A DNA stretch of 64,000 nt from Sphingomonas gei (GCF_004792685.1 NZ_SRXT01000002.1:620001-684000), one strand, 5' to 3'. Shown: positions 1-9,377, numbered from the stretch's first letter. Made by a program: numbers and translations. The notes: generated from the letters alone by a model not told the origin.

Positions 1-832
1 GGCCGATCGTCGCGCTGCGGATGTCGCGATAGTAGAGACGGTCCGGAACCGTGTCGAATGGCGAACCGGTGTCGGTGTCGACGACGACGAACGCGTTGTT
101 CTGACGCAGGTTAGGGCGGCCCGAGGCGTAATAGTCGCTCTGATGCGCGAATTCGGCGTTGAACGCGATGTTGCCGCGGCCCTCGGCGAAGTTCTTGCCC
201 GCGACGAGCGAGACATACTGGTTGCCTGCGTCGCCATAGGTGCTGACGCCGGCCTGTCCGCGCAGCTGGACGCCATCGTAGCTGTCCTTCAGGATGAAGT
301 TCACGACGCCCGCGATCGCGTCCGAACCGTAGATCGACGAATTGCCGCCGGTGACGATGTCGATGCGCTCGATCAGGTCGGTCGGCAGCGTGTTGATGTC
401 GATCGCGTTGCCGTTGTTGATGATGTCGGCAGAGGTCTGGCGGCGGCCGTTGATCAGTGCCAGCGTACGCGAAGTGCCGAGGCCGCGCAGATCGAGGAAG
501 TTGACGCCACGGGTGCCGAGGCCCGAGGTCGAGTTCTGCGAGCCCAGCGACGAGCGCAGCTGCGGCAGATCGTTGAGAACGTCGCCGACCGAGATGCGGC
601 CGGTCTCGAAGATCTCTTCGCCGGTGACGGTGGTCACCGGAACCGGCGAATCATCGTTCGGGCGGCGAATGCGCGAACCGGTCACGACGACCGTCGGACC
701 TTCCTCTTCTGCCTGAGTCGTATCGGTCTGTGCGGCCTCGACGGGCTCGCTCGACTGCGCCTGCGCGACGAGAGGAAACAGGAACGCGGCGCTCGCCAAA
801 GCGGTGGCACCGAGAAGTCGGCTGGTTTTCAT
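1..832 (-). CDS. TonB-dependent receptor, N-terminal part (cut by window start)
   Basis: About 277 codons are visible; the beta-barrel lies beyond the window edge. Reading leftward, residues 1-26 form a signal peptide (MKTSRLLG...VAQAQ). A TonB-box-like stretch PTVVVTGSRI follows near residue 50, then a plug domain with PVPVTTVTGEEI, LRGLGTSRTLALINGRR and RIDIVTGGNSSIYGSDAIAGVVNF, all typical of outer-membrane TonB-dependent receptors. Such proteins import large substrates (siderophores, oligosaccharides, peptides) using TonB/ExbBD energy. The plug resembles the sphingomonad/xanthomonad 'ITGGxSAxYGxDAIAGVVNF' subgroup. The substrate cannot be told from this part. The ATG at 832 is preceded by AGGGG about 12 bases upstream. 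The gene follows the thiolase on the same strand after a 255-base gap, so it probably has its own promoter. Confidence 0.9.
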   Translation of the reverse strand, partial: MKTSRLLGATALASAAFLFPLVAQAQSSEPVEAAQTDTTQAEEEGPTVVVTGSRIRRPNDDSPVPVTTVTGEEIFETGRISVGDVLNDLPQLRSSLGSQNSTSGLGTRGVNFLDLRGLGTSRTLALINGRRQTSADIINNGNAIDINTLPTDLIERIDIVTGGNSSIYGSDAIAGVVNFILKDSYDGVQLRGQAGVSTYGDAGNQYVSLVAGKNFAEGRGNIAFNAEFAHQSDYYASGRPNLRQNNAFVVVDTDTGSPFDTVPDRLYYRDIRSATIG

Positions 833-969
833 GTCTAAGGGCCCCTGGGGCTTAATGCCCGATTGGTCCCATGACGCCCCAAGCGGGCCTCTCTGCGCAA
901 GGCAGTTTGTGAACTACAGATTAATTACCGGCGCGCCTGTTGCAGATATGCTACAGCTGTTTGCCTATT

Positions 970-992
970 GTTGCGTCGTGTTGCGACGCAAC
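970..992. promoter_or_regulatory. Inverted repeat upstream of the TonB-dependent receptor
   Basis: Two 9-base arms, GTTGCGTCG and CGACGCAAC, are perfectly complementary around a 5-base centre (TGTTG). The repeat sits in the 255-base gap between the thiolase stop and the receptor start, about 140 bases upstream of the receptor ATG, next to an AT-richer stretch (near 992-1015). It could be an operator for the receptor or a terminator stem for the thiolase transcript. No U-tract follows on the minus strand, which slightly favours an operator. The rest of the gap shows no gene. Confidence 0.4.
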
Positions 993-1087
993 GCAATTTT
1001 GTAATATTAGTGACTAACCGTACCAGCACAGCGCATCACCCTCGTCCGCGACTTTGCGACGAACGCCGGAAAAATCGCGATCAGACG

Positions 1088-2260
1088 TCAGCGCTCGATG
1101 CAGATCGCGATGCCCATGCCGCCGCCGATGCACAAAGTGGCGAGGCCTTTCTTGGCATCGCGCCTCTGCATTTCGTAGAGCAGGGTGGTGAGCACCCGCG
1201 CGCCCGACGCGCCGATCGGATGGCCGATCGCGATCGCGCCGCCGTTGACGTTCACCTTGTCGGCGTCCCAGCCCATATCCTTGCCGACGGCGAGAGCCTG
1301 TGCTGCGAACGCTTCATTGGCTTCGATCAAGTCGAGATCCTCGACCTTCCAGCCGGCCTTCTCGAGTGCCTTGCGGCTGGCGGGGACCGGGCCGATGCCC
1401 ATGATCGACGGATCGACGCCGACGCTCGCCCAGCTGGCGATTCGCGCGAGGATCGGCGCGCCGCGCTTCTCGGCTTCCTCGCGGCTCATGAGGACCAGAG
1501 CCGCGGCGCCGTCGTTGAGGCCCGAGGCGTTGGCGGCAGTGACGCTGCCATCCTTCTTGAAGGCGGGACGCAGCCCGGCGATGCCCTCGACGGTGGCGCC
1601 GGCGCGGATATATTCGTCGTCCGCGACGATCGTGTCGCCCTTGCGTCCCTTGATCGTGACCGGCGCGATCTCGTCCTTGAAGCGGCCTTCGGCGCGCGCC
1701 TTCTCGGCGAGGTTCTGCGAGCGGACGGCGAAATTGTCCTGGTCGCTGCGCGTCACCTGATATTGTTCGGCAAGATTCTCGGCGGTGATGCCCATGTGGT
1801 AGCCGTTGAACACGTCGGTCAGGCCGTCCTTGATCATCGTGTCGACCAGACTGAGATCGCCCATCTTGGTGCCCGGCCGCAGCGACTGGGCGTGCGGGCT
1901 CATCGACATGCTCTCCTGGCCGCCGGCGACGACGATCGTCGCGTCGCCGGTCTTGATCGCCTGATAAGCAAGCGTGACCGCGCGCAGGCCCGAACCGCAA
2001 ACCTGCTGGACACCCCAGGCCGGTACTTCCTTGGGCAAGCCCGCTGCCATCGAGGCCTGGCGCGCCGGGTTTTGGCCCTGCGCCGCGGTGAGCACCTGGC
2101 CGAGAATGACTTCGCTGACTTCCTCGCCCTTCACGCCGGCCTGCGCGAGCGCGGCCTCGATCGCGATTCGGCCGAGCTCATGCGCGGGCGTCGCGGCGAA
2201 AGCGCCGAGGAAGCTGCCGACCGGCGTACGCTTGGCGGCGGTGATGACGACGTCGGTCAT
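1088..2260 (-). CDS. phaA: acetyl-CoA C-acetyltransferase (biosynthetic thiolase)
   Basis: The 390-residue cytoplasmic enzyme is a full-length thiolase that condenses two acetyl-CoA to acetoacetyl-CoA (or the reverse). The nucleophilic cysteine is Cys88 in [11 protein letters not shown]. The C-terminal active-site motifs [17 protein letters not shown] and CIGGGMGIA supply the catalytic His and second Cys. The length fits the 390-395 residues usual for the family. GGAG lies 8 bases before the ATG. It is 37 bases downstream of a PhaC-like gene on the same strand, with phaR divergent beyond, which points to a role in polyhydroxyalkanoate metabolism (PhaA) rather than only fatty acid breakdown. 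The name phaA rests on this context; atoB would be the alternative. Confidence 0.9.
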   Translation of the reverse strand: MTDVVITAAKRTPVGSFLGAFAATPAHELGRIAIEAALAQAGVKGEEVSEVILGQVLTAAQGQNPARQASMAAGLPKEVPAWGVQQVCGSGLRAVTLAYQAIKTGDATIVVAGGQESMSMSPHAQSLRPGTKMGDLSLVDTMIKDGLTDVFNGYHMGITAENLAEQYQVTRSDQDNFAVRSQNLAEKARAEGRFKDEIAPVTIKGRKGDTIVADDEYIRAGATVEGIAGLRPAFKKDGSVTAANASGLNDGAAALVLMSREEAEKRGAPILARIASWASVGVDPSIMGIGPVPASRKALEKAGWKVEDLDLIEANEAFAAQALAVGKDMGWDADKVNVNGGAIAIGHPIGASGARVLTTLLYEMQRRDAKKGLATLCIGGGMGIAICIER

Positions 2261-2297
2261 GGGGAAGGCTCCTGCGCAGATATTTTGTCGTTGCGCG

Positions 2298-3362
2298 CTA
2301 TCTAGGGGCGGGAAGGGCGGTTAGCCAGTCCGCAAGCGGCTGCCACAGCGCAGCGCGTGCGCGGCCGCCGACGATCATCCCGACATGCCCCATCGCAAGC
2401 TCGTGCACCGTGCCGATCCGCGCGGCGCTGGCGGCGGGGACGATGCGATCGGTGGTCGAGACGAACGAGAGGACTGGGACGCCGAGCTTCTCCGGTTCGA
2501 CGTGCTTTCCGGCAATCTGCCAGCCGCCGCTGCCGGGCAGGTCGGCGACGAAGAAGTCGTCGAACATCTGGCGCCCCGCGCCGAAGCTGAGCGGCGCGCC
2601 GCCATTGGCCCAGTCCTCGAGCGTCACGAAGGCGCGCGCCTCTGCGCTGTCGGGTTCGAGGCGCGCGAAGCGCTCGAACTTGGCGACGGTGCGTTTGGGA
2701 TCGAGCTGCCAGAAGCCCGATTGCAGCACTTCCATCGGCACCAGGCCCAATTGCTCGCAGGTCGCATGCGCCTCGTCCCACAATGCCGAGATCGGATCGA
2801 GCGCGTCGCCGTAGCCGGCGAAGTTCCACGGGGCGGCGATGGTCGCGAGCCCGGCGATCTCGGCGACGGCGGCCGCGGCGGTCGCCATCGTGCCGCCTAG
2901 GCAATAACCGACCAGCGCCGGCCGCCGATCGAGCGTGGCGAGCAGCGGGAGCAGCATCTGCTCGATATGCGCCGTCACGTCCTGCGCGCGATCGTCGGGA
3001 GTCGGCGTGCCCCAGTCGACGAGCAACGGGCGCAGGCCTCGCCTCGCGAGCCAGCGCAGCAGCGAGTTCTCCTGGGCAAGATCGAGCACGAGGGGCGGGT
3101 TGATCAGCGACGGCACGAATACGACCGGCAGGCCCCCGCCGCCATAATCGCGCAGCACCGCGCGGCCCGCGCTGGCCACCACCGGCATCGGCGCCCGGGC
3201 AGCGGGCCGCGAGGCTTCCTGATATGCGCGCAGCCCGGCAAGTGCTGCGGCGCGTCGCTCGGGTGATGCTGCAGTCTCGCTGCGCAACAGTTCGAGAAAC
3301 AACGGCAGCGGCCGAGGCCCTTGTTGCGATGCGGCAAAGGATGTTAGGGTATCATCATTCAC
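2298..3362 (-). CDS. PhaC-like alpha/beta hydrolase (short poly-hydroxyalkanoate synthase family)
   Basis: The 354-residue protein has the marks of the PHA synthase family: LLVDWGTP (residues 114-120), the lipase-like box GYCLGG with Cys154 as nucleophile, Asp305 in STTDRIVP and His326 in GHVGMIVG. The catalytic triad therefore looks intact. It is much shorter than class I PhaC (about 580 residues) and near class III PhaC (about 355), but no PhaE partner is visible here. It could be a polymerase, or a hydrolase or transferase acting on hydroxyacyl-CoA or polymer. The start is GTG with no good ribosome-binding site, and only 14 bases separate it from the divergent phaR start, so promoters of both must overlap coding DNA. 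The 37-base gap to the thiolase suggests one operon. Confidence 0.75.
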   Translation of the reverse strand: MNDDTLTSFAASQQGPRPLPLFLELLRSETAASPERRAAALAGLRAYQEASRPAARAPMPVVASAGRAVLRDYGGGGLPVVFVPSLINPPLVLDLAQENSLLRWLARRGLRPLLVDWGTPTPDDRAQDVTAHIEQMLLPLLATLDRRPALVGYCLGGTMATAAAAVAEIAGLATIAAPWNFAGYGDALDPISALWDEAHATCEQLGLVPMEVLQSGFWQLDPKRTVAKFERFARLEPDSAEARAFVTLEDWANGGAPLSFGAGRQMFDDFFVADLPGSGGWQIAGKHVEPEKLGVPVLSFVSTTDRIVPAASAARIGTVHELAMGHVGMIVGGRARAALWQPLADWLTALPAPR

Positions 3363-3376
3363 GCGCGGGGGTGTCC

Positions 3377-3946
3377 ATGAAGAAAGCTGCTGCGGGCTCG
3401 GGTCCGGTGATCATCAAGAAGTACGCCAATCGCCGGCTCTACAACACCGAAACCTCGTCCTATATCACGCTCGATCATCTCGCTGCGATGACGCGCGAGG
3501 GCCGGGACTTCAAGGTGGTCGATGCCAAAAGCGACGAGGACATCACCCACAACGTCCTCACGCAGATCATCATGGAAGAGGAATCGCGCGGCACCTCGAT
3601 GCTGCCGGTCAACTTCCTCCGTCAGCTGATCTCGCTCTACGGCGATTCGATGCAGGCGATGGTGCCGGGTTATCTGGAGGCGTCGATGGACAGCTTCCGG
3701 CGCAATCAGGAGCAGTTCAAATCAGCGGTCGAGGGCGCGTTCGCCAACTCGCCGTTCGCCGAGATCGCCAAGCGCAACCTGGCGATGTTCGAGGCGGCGG
3801 CGGAAGCGTTCAAGCCCGGCGCGGCCGGCGGCATCGCGCCTGCGGCGCCGGCACCAGCGCCCGCGCAAGAAGGCGGCGACGACGTCTCGGCGCTTAAGGC
3901 CGAGCTGGCGCGGCTGCAGGACAAGATCGAGAAATTGGGGAAGTGA
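3377..3946 (+). CDS. phaR: polyhydroxyalkanoate synthesis repressor PhaR
   Basis: The 189-residue protein begins with the PHB/PHA accumulation regulator DNA-binding domain (KKYANRRLYNTETSSYITL, about residues 12-30, running to about residue 70 with VVDAKSDEDITHNVLTQIIMEEE). A helical middle (MDSFRRNQEQF...) and an Ala/Pro-rich linker follow, then a short C-terminal coiled coil (LKAELARLQDKIEKL). In known systems PhaR binds both polymer and phasin/pha promoters and is released when polymer forms. The frame stays open upstream to 3224, but the ATG at 3377 with GGGGG upstream begins at the conserved domain, and earlier codons lie inside the divergent PhaC-like gene. Repeat C and a hairpin terminator follow directly. 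Confidence 0.9.
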   Translation: MKKAAAGSGPVIIKKYANRRLYNTETSSYITLDHLAAMTREGRDFKVVDAKSDEDITHNVLTQIIMEEESRGTSMLPVNFLRQLISLYGDSMQAMVPGYLEASMDSFRRNQEQFKSAVEGAFANSPFAEIAKRNLAMFEAAAEAFKPGAAGGIAPAAPAPAPAQEGGDDVSALKAELARLQDKIEKLGK

Positions 3947-3954
3947 TCGTCGCT

Positions 3955-4091
3955 CCCCTCCCTGCAAGGGAGGGGCCGGGGGTGGGTGCGAGCGGAGTGA
4001 GCCCTTCGAGACGGCTGAGAAAATAGAAAGGGCCGGGCGTCGAGCCCGGCCTTTCTATACCCACCCTTAACCCCTCCCTTGCAGGGAGGGG
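3955..4091. repeat. Family C paired inverted repeat (REP-like), copy 1
   Basis: The element is bounded by two near-palindromes, CCCCTCCCTGCAAGGGAGGGG on the left and CCCCTCCCTTGCAGGGAGGGG on the right, with GGGTGGGTGCGAGCGGAGTGAGC inside. A second copy with the same ends and inner block lies at 9645-9782. It fills the gap between two convergent genes. Confidence 0.75.
4023..4058. terminator. Hairpin, likely bidirectional terminator
   Basis: The arms ATAGAAAGG(G)CCGGGC and GCCCGGCCTTTCTAT pair with one bulged G around the loop GTCGA. The stem lies between the convergent ends of phaR (plus) and the chemotaxis-type gene (minus), inside repeat C. The A/T-rich base of the stem would act as the weak-pairing tail in both directions. 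Confidence 0.6.
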
Positions 4092-4105
4092 ATCACGCTT
4101 GTTCG

Positions 4106-5167
4106 CTAGATGCGCTTGCGCGTCCCGAATCCCCCGAGCGCGGCCTGGATCTCTTCCATGCTGATCATCTTCTGCTCGATCACGCAGCGCAGCCCCAACC
4201 CGTCGAAGTCGTGATAGCTGGCGGCGGTGGCGAAGGCGATCGTCGTGTCGGCGCGCGCCTCGGCGCCGCGGACGGCTTTGGCCGGCAGCGCGATCGTCTC
4301 GCCGAAGCGCGTGCCCGATGAGTCGGCGACGATTCGCGCGGCCTGGTCGATGATCGAAATGCGGGTGCGCGCCCACTCCTTCTCGCCGAACAGCGAGCGA
4401 TCCGAGATTATTGCCGGAATGCGCTCTTCCCAGTCGAATTCGACGTAGAAGACCCCGGCGGGACGGCCCTCGCTACCGCGCGCGCGGATGCCGGTGACAA
4501 ATACCAGCACTGCGCGATGATCGGACCACGGATTCTGCCAGACTTCGTCGGTGAACCATTGATCGTGATGCGCGCTGCCCATCGCCTTGAGGAATTGCGC
4601 GGCGTTGGCGACATTGGTCTGGCGGACGCGGGCGTGCGGGTTGGAGCAGATGATGATGCGGCCGTCGCGGTCGGCGACGAAGGCGTTGAGATAATAAGGC
4701 GATGTCTCGGTAAATACCGCGAGCCGCGCCTGTGCGGCGGCGACCTTCTCGGGCGTCGGATCCAGCGTGGCGGCGATCACTTCCGAGTCGGAGGCCATCA
4801 GCCGCAGGTCGACGCTGCGGCCGTAAAGATGCCGCGTGACGTTCTGGATCAAGGCCTGGGCGAGCTCGACGAGGCGGGTGCCTTCGATCTCGCCGACCAT
4901 CTCGTCGGCGATCCCGGCGCCCATTGCCAGTCGCTCGCGGACTTCGGAGCGGAATTCGCTGCTGGCGTGACGCGCCTGCTGGGCGAGCGCCTTCACTTCC
5001 TGCGCGACCACCGAGAAACCGCGACCCGCTTCGCCCGAGCGGGCGGCTTCGATCGCTGCGTTGAGCGCAAGCAGATTGGTGCGCGCGGCGATTTCCTCGC
5101 TCGTGCTGGCGAAGCTGTCGACCTCGTCGCGAAGGACGGAGAGCAGGGAGCGGATCCGGCGTGGCAC
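4106..5167 (-). CDS. soluble chemotaxis-type receptor with reversed domain order
   Basis: The 353-residue protein carries the tip of a methyl-accepting chemotaxis signalling hairpin at its N-terminus. Residues about 15-65 hold [39 protein letters not shown], the CheA/CheW-binding region. The C-terminal two thirds (about residues 115-335) look like a Cache/PDC sensory domain ([49 protein letters not shown]). No signal peptide or membrane segment is visible. Classical receptors have the opposite order and are membrane-bound. It may modulate a chemosensory array from the cytoplasm; the ligand is unknown. The gene stands alone and converges on phaR. The start is uncertain because the signalling hairpin is short on its N-terminal side. 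Confidence 0.7.
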   Translation of the reverse strand: MPRRIRSLLSVLRDEVDSFASTSEEIAARTNLLALNAAIEAARSGEAGRGFSVVAQEVKALAQQARHASSEFRSEVRERLAMGAGIADEMVGEIEGTRLVELAQALIQNVTRHLYGRSVDLRLMASDSEVIAATLDPTPEKVAAAQARLAVFTETSPYYLNAFVADRDGRIIICSNPHARVRQTNVANAAQFLKAMGSAHHDQWFTDEVWQNPWSDHRAVLVFVTGIRARGSEGRPAGVFYVEFDWEERIPAIISDRSLFGEKEWARTRISIIDQAARIVADSSGTRFGETIALPAKAVRGAEARADTTIAFATAASYHDFDGLGLRCVIEQKMISMEEIQAALGGFGTRKRI

Positions 5168-5234
5168 GGATCCGATTGCTATAGACGATTGGTTAATGGA
5201 GCGTGGAGGCTTCGCTACCGCAGCGATAAAATGT

Positions 5235-6044
5235 TCAGGGCTTCCTGAACTTTAGCGTCATCCGGTCGCTCTCGCCGATCGCCGCATATTTGGCGCGGTC
5301 GACGTCCTTGAGCTGGTAAGTCGGCGGCAGCGTCCAGACGCCGTTCGCCCACTCGGTGGTGTCCTTGGGATTGGCGTTGACTTCGGACGAGGCGACGAAC
5401 TTGAAGCCTGCTTGCTCGGCAAGACGACGCACAGTGGACACCTTGATGTAGCCGCTGCTCTTCTCGCGCTCGGCGCTGGCGCTCTCTGGCAGGCGATGAT
5501 CCTCGATGCCGAGCACCCCGCCGGGTTTGAGCATCGCGAACATCTGGGCGAACGCCTTCGGCGAATAATCGCCTTCCTGATTGCCCATCCGCCAATTGTG
5601 GACATTGCGGAAGGTGAGCACGACATCGGCGCTGCCGTCGGGCACCTTGGGCTGGCCTTCGGACCAGGGGAAAGCGGCGAACTTCACATGGCCATAGGCC
5701 TTGGCGTCCTTCGCCTGAAGGGCCTGCACGCCTTTGACGCCATTGGGCAGGGGCACCGCCGCCCAGAGCGCTCCCTTGCCCGCAGTGAGCGGGCCGAGAA
5801 TCTCGGTATACCAGCCGCCGCCGGGCCAGATCTCGACCACCGTGTCTCCGGGCTTCACTCCAAAGAAGCTCAGCGTTTCGAGCGGATGGCGATATTCGTC
5901 GCGGGCGACGTTGGACGGGGTGCGCGTGGCGGCGGACACCGCGTCCTGGAGCGCATGGCGCTGGGTTCGCGGCTCGCCCGCGGCGACGCTGGCGACTGCA
6001 ATTGCAGTGGTGAGAAGGCCGAGCACGGTCAGGGTCTGGCGCAT
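5235..6044 (-). CDS. exported class I SAM-dependent methyltransferase-like protein
   Basis: The 269-residue protein has an N-terminal signal peptide ([23 protein letters not shown]), then a Rossmann-type methyltransferase core. [17 protein letters not shown] is motif [13 protein letters not shown] a later motif, and [15 protein letters not shown] the usual post-IV element. Proteins of this exported family are common in proteobacteria; substrate and the source of S-adenosylmethionine outside the cytoplasm are not known. The start at 6044 is chosen because AAGGAAA precedes it at a proper distance and it begins the signal peptide, although the frame is open for 54 more codons. A small membrane-protein gene diverges 28 bases away. 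Confidence 0.8.
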   Translation of the reverse strand: MRQTLTVLGLLTTAIAVASVAAGEPRTQRHALQDAVSAATRTPSNVARDEYRHPLETLSFFGVKPGDTVVEIWPGGGWYTEILGPLTAGKGALWAAVPLPNGVKGVQALQAKDAKAYGHVKFAAFPWSEGQPKVPDGSADVVLTFRNVHNWRMGNQEGDYSPKAFAQMFAMLKPGGVLGIEDHRLPESASAEREKSSGYIKVSTVRRLAEQAGFKFVASSEVNANPKDTTEWANGVWTLPPTYQLKDVDRAKYAAIGESDRMTLKFRKP

Positions 6045-6072
6045 CACATTTCCTTGCCTAGATGCGATCGGC

Positions 6073-6282
6073 ATGTGGGAGTTTTTCGAGTCGATGCAAC
6101 AACAATTATGGGGCGGCGCGGCGGTTGCGATCCTGCTCGCGATCGGCAGCGGCCTGGGCGAGCATCGCCGTCGTCGTCGTCGCGAGATGGACCAGGTGGG
6201 ATTCATGCCGTGGACGTTGATTCAAGTGCTGGCGATGCTGATCGCCCTGATCCTGGCGAGCGTGGCGCTCAACCTGCGCTAG
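6073..6282 (+). CDS. small two-helix membrane protein
   Basis: The 69-residue protein has two hydrophobic segments, WGGAAVAILLAIGSGLG (about residues 13-29) and TLIQVLAMLIALILASVAL (about 48-66). A strongly basic loop EHRRRRRRE separates them, which would place the loop in the cytoplasm. No family is recognised. It is divergent from the exported methyltransferase with only 28 bases between the start codons, so the two may share a control region. The frame continues upstream, but those codons are antisense to the methyltransferase; the ATG at 6073 begins the membrane-like region. Expression is not proven. Confidence 0.5.
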   Translation: MWEFFESMQQQLWGGAAVAILLAIGSGLGEHRRRRRREMDQVGFMPWTLIQVLAMLIALILASVALNLR

Positions 6283-6308
6283 GATCGGGCTGGTGCGTGT
6301 GGCATCCC

Positions 6309-6395
6309 TCCGTTCGGCCTGAGCTTGTCGAAGGCCCCCTCTCACAGGCGATACGTTGCGGATAGCAGCCCTTCGACAAGCTCAGGGCGAACGGA
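6309..6395. repeat. Family A paired inverted repeat (REP-like), copy 1
   Basis: CCGTTCGGCCTGAGCTTGTC at the left is mirrored by GACAAGCTCAGGGCGAACGG at the right, with a short variable centre. The same core (CCTGAGCTTGTCGAAGG) recurs at five other intergenic places in the window. Confidence 0.8.
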
Positions 6396-6421
6396 TGTGA
6401 GCGAACCCGGCTGAGACCGTT

Positions 6422-7564
6422 CTAATAGAAATCGCTGAGAGCAAGGCTGCGCTCGCTGCCGTCGCAAAGCTCCAATCGGACGACTCGGCCGGGCGCCCCG
6501 ATCGTCCATTCGATCACGCCGTCCTTCGCGTCGTCGGGCACTGGAATGCCGTCGGCGGAGCAGATCTGCTCGCCGGCCCGCCACCCCCCGGTCGCCGCGG
6601 GGGAGCCGCGCATGACGTGGACGATGCGCAGCGCGGTTCCGGTGAACTCGACGAGCAGGCCGCTGGTCGAGCGCGGGATCGGAACCGCGAGCGCCTTGCC
6701 CGGCTGGAGGATCATCCGGCCCGCGCGCGGATCGAGCAGGACGCGATATCCGCGGAGCAGGCCGTTGCCGAGCCGTCCGGCTGCGCCTACCGACGCCGAG
6801 AAGCCACCTTCGCCTTCGATCCGCATTTCGGCCTCGCGCGGCCCCATGCCGGCGATCCACAGCGAAGGCACGACCAGCGTGTCGGTGACCACGGGTCCCC
6901 CCATGCCCCAGCCCAGGGTGGTCGTGATCCGCGCTGCGCGATAGCCGGTGGAGGCCCAGGCGGTGCGGCTGAGCGTCAGCGCGCCGCCGTCGCCGGTGTC
7001 GACGATGATCGGCTTGAGCAGCTTGCCGGCGACGCTGATTTCCGATTGGTAGACGCCGTTCGGGCTTTTGCGCCGCAGTGATGCGGTGCTGCCGGTGAAC
7101 GGCATCCGGCCGCTGGAAAGGATGCGGAAGCGGCGCGCGTCATAGTCCAGGTCGAGCGCGCAGCAGCTGAGGACGTCGGCGCCGACCAATATGTCCGCAC
7201 CGAAATGCATGCCCCCCGCCGGATCGGCGATGCCGACGCGTCCGTGACTGCGAGTGAGGCCACCAAAGCGGATCGAAGCGACGTCGGCCCAGCCGACCTC
7301 GACTCCGCCGCCGATGGCGAGCGCCTGCTGGCGCCGTGCCGCGATCAGCCCCGCGGCGCGCGCGAACCGGCTGGTGACGATCGTGTCGCTTAGGCCGGTG
7401 TCGAGGATAGCCCAGCTGGAATGGCCGTCGAGCTCGATCGGAAAGCGGATCTGGTTGTAGGCAGTGAGCTCGAAATCGACCCAGTGCGCCTCGGTATCGG
7501 GCGCGAGCGTGGTCGCGGGCTGCAGCTGGGCAAAAGCGAGGATCGGGGCGAGCAGAGCGAGCAC
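6422..7564 (-). CDS. exported retropepsin-like aspartyl protease with C-terminal PDZ domain
   Basis: The 380-residue protein starts with a short signal sequence (MLALLAPILAFAQ). It contains two aspartyl-protease half motifs, AILDTGLSDTIV (near residue 53) and PIIVDTGDGGALTLS (near 190), each with the catalytic DTG. A C-terminal PDZ-like domain (IVHVMRGSPAATGGWRAGEQICSADGIPV) follows. This layout matches the bacterial 'aspartyl protease family' with a PDZ module, predicted to act in the periplasm; no substrate is known. The start is GTG at 7564, with AAGG about ten bases upstream. Family A repeat copy 1 follows the stop. The cpaF-like gene lies 45 bases upstream on the same strand, so they may be cotranscribed. 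Confidence 0.75.
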   Translation of the reverse strand: MLALLAPILAFAQLQPATTLAPDTEAHWVDFELTAYNQIRFPIELDGHSSWAILDTGLSDTIVTSRFARAAGLIAARRQQALAIGGGVEVGWADVASIRFGGLTRSHGRVGIADPAGGMHFGADILVGADVLSCCALDLDYDARRFRILSSGRMPFTGSTASLRRKSPNGVYQSEISVAGKLLKPIIVDTGDGGALTLSRTAWASTGYRAARITTTLGWGMGGPVVTDTLVVPSLWIAGMGPREAEMRIEGEGGFSASVGAAGRLGNGLLRGYRVLLDPRAGRMILQPGKALAVPIPRSTSGLLVEFTGTALRIVHVMRGSPAATGGWRAGEQICSADGIPVPDDAKDGVIEWTIGAPGRVVRLELCDGSERSLALSDFY

Positions 7565-7609
7565 GTACGCAGCCTTACCGCCGAAACCTTGGGCGCCGCC
7601 AGCAAAGCG

Positions 7610-9175
7610 TCAGAGGCACGCCTCGAGCATCGCATGGTCGAAGCCGTATTGGCGAGCCTTGTCGAGCGTGTAAGGGCGCAGCCCCATCGAGCGATACTCG
7701 CCGATGATCTTGCCGTCGGCGGACTCGTCCAAATACTCGAACTTGAACAGCTCCTGGGTGACGATCACCGGGCCTTCCATGCCGATCACTTCGGTGATGT
7801 TGGTCACGCGGCGCGAACCGTCGCGCAGGCGCTTGACCTGGATGATCAGGTCGACCGAGTCCGCGATCTGGCGCGAGATCGCTTCCTTGGGGACCTTGAT
7901 GTCCGACATCATCACCATGTTCTCCATACGCGCCAGCGCCTCGCGCGGGGAGTTGGAGTGGAGCGTGCACATCGAGCCGTCATGGCCCGTGTTCATGGCG
8001 GAGAGCATGTCGAAACACTCGCTGCCACGAATTTCGCCCAGGATGATGCGATCCGGGCGCATACGCAGCGCGTTCTTGACCAGGTCGCGGATCGAGATTT
8101 CACCCTGACCCTCGAGGTTCGGCGGGCGGGTCTCCAACGGCAGCCAGTGCGGCTGCTGGAGGCGAAGCTCGGCGGCGTCCTCGATCGTCAGCACGCGCTC
8201 GCCCGGGTCGATCATCTTCGAGATCGCGTTGAGCATCGTCGTCTTGCCCGAGCCGGTGCCGCCCGAGATGACGATGTTGAAGCGGCTGGCGCCGGCGATC
8301 TTGAGCGCGGTGGCCATTTTCTGGCTCATCGAGCCGCCATTCGCCATCATGTCGAGCGTGATCGGCTTGGCCGAGAATTTACGAATCGAGATCGCGGTGC
8401 CACGCAGGCTCAGCGGCGGGACGATCACGTTGACGCGGCTGCCGTCCTTGAGACGGGCGTCGGCGAGCGGGGTGGTCTGGTCGACCCGGCGGCCGACCGA
8501 ATTGCAGATCCGCTGCGCGATCTGGAACAGATGTTCCTCGTCGCGGAACTGGATGTTGGCGAGCTCGAGCTTTCCCTTGCGTTCGATATAGGTCTGCTCG
8601 GGGCCGTTGACCATGATGTCCGAGATCGCCGGATCCGACAACAATTCCTCGAGCGGCCCGAGCCCGAGCAATTCGTCGACCAGCACTTTCTCGAGCGCAA
8701 ACTGCTCGCGGCGGTTGAGCGTGAGCTTCAGTTCGGCGAGCACTTCGCCGATGATCGGGCGGAATTCCTCGGCGAGTTCGTCCTTGGTCAGCGTCGCCGC
8801 GGCTTCGGGATCGACGCGTTCGAGCAGGCGCGGCAGCACCTGTTCCTTGATCCGGTGGATCGAGGCCTCGAAGCCTTCGACGCGCGAATTACCGGCCTCG
8901 CCCGAGGTTGCCTGGCGATCGGCAAGGCGCTGCATCGCCTCGCTATTGGCCGGATTGCCGCCGGCCGGATCGCGCTGCTCCATCGCATCGGGCGCGGAGG
9001 CCGCACCGGGAAGCGGCACGCTGTCCAGCGGCGGAAACTGTTCGCCGCCCACCGGCATCGGATCGGAGGGACGCGGTGCCGGGCCGGGGCCCTGCATCGG
9101 CCGCGCGACGCCGAAAGCCGGCCGCCCGCCCGTTGCCCCGCCACCCAATCCGTTGCGTCGTCCGAAAGCGCTCAT
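7610..9175 (-). CDS. cpaF: CpaF/TadA-type secretion ATPase
   Basis: The 521-residue cytoplasmic ATPase belongs to the type II/IV secretion superfamily. After a Pro/Gly-rich disordered N-terminus (about residues 1-95) come the N-terminal domain ([32 protein letters not shown]) and the RecA-like domain. The Walker A motif GGTGSGKTT is at residues 305-313, then [11 protein letters not shown], the Walker-B region [19 protein letters not shown] and the His-box region [22 protein letters not shown]. CpaF powers Flp/Tad pilus assembly. No other tad/cpa gene is in the window, so this copy is detached from its pilus genes or serves another system. Confidence 0.85.
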   Translation of the reverse strand: MSAFGRRNGLGGGATGGRPAFGVARPMQGPGPAPRPSDPMPVGGEQFPPLDSVPLPGAASAPDAMEQRDPAGGNPANSEAMQRLADRQATSGEAGNSRVEGFEASIHRIKEQVLPRLLERVDPEAAATLTKDELAEEFRPIIGEVLAELKLTLNRREQFALEKVLVDELLGLGPLEELLSDPAISDIMVNGPEQTYIERKGKLELANIQFRDEEHLFQIAQRICNSVGRRVDQTTPLADARLKDGSRVNVIVPPLSLRGTAISIRKFSAKPITLDMMANGGSMSQKMATALKIAGASRFNIVISGGTGSGKTTMLNAISKMIDPGERVLTIEDAAELRLQQPHWLPLETRPPNLEGQGEISIRDLVKNALRMRPDRIILGEIRGSECFDMLSAMNTGHDGSMCTLHSNSPREALARMENMVMMSDIKVPKEAISRQIADSVDLIIQVKRLRDGSRRVTNITEVIGMEGPVIVTQELFKFEYLDESADGKIIGEYRSMGLRPYTLDKARQYGFDHAMLEACL

Positions 9176-9298
9176 CGGTAAACCTGTAATCCCCGCGATT
9201 GGGCAGGCTTAACCGGCAAGGCTTTAGAATTGCCTAACCAAATCAGCGGAGGCGAGGTTCGCGGCGGATCCGTCGGACTGCAATGGCGCGAATCAAAC

Positions 9299-9375
9299 CG
9301 TCATCCCAGCGAAAGCCGGGATCTCAGGCCGCGTGCGGGATGCGCACGAGATCCCGGCGTTCGCCGGGGACGACG
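9299..9375. repeat. Family B paired inverted repeat, copy 1
   Basis: CGTCATCCCAGCGAAAGCCG... at the left pairs with ...CGGCGTTCGCCGGGGACGACG at the right, both carrying GAGATC/GATCTC next to the stem. It ends two bases before the stop of atpC, so it may also close the atp transcript. Confidence 0.75.
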
Positions 9376-9377
9376 GC

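Noticed and set aside
7421-9181. A 586-codon open frame antisense to the cpaF and retropepsin genes
   Set aside because: It has the same shadow composition (RDHVDRVRDL-like) and no ribosome-binding site; cpaF on the other strand has all family motifs.
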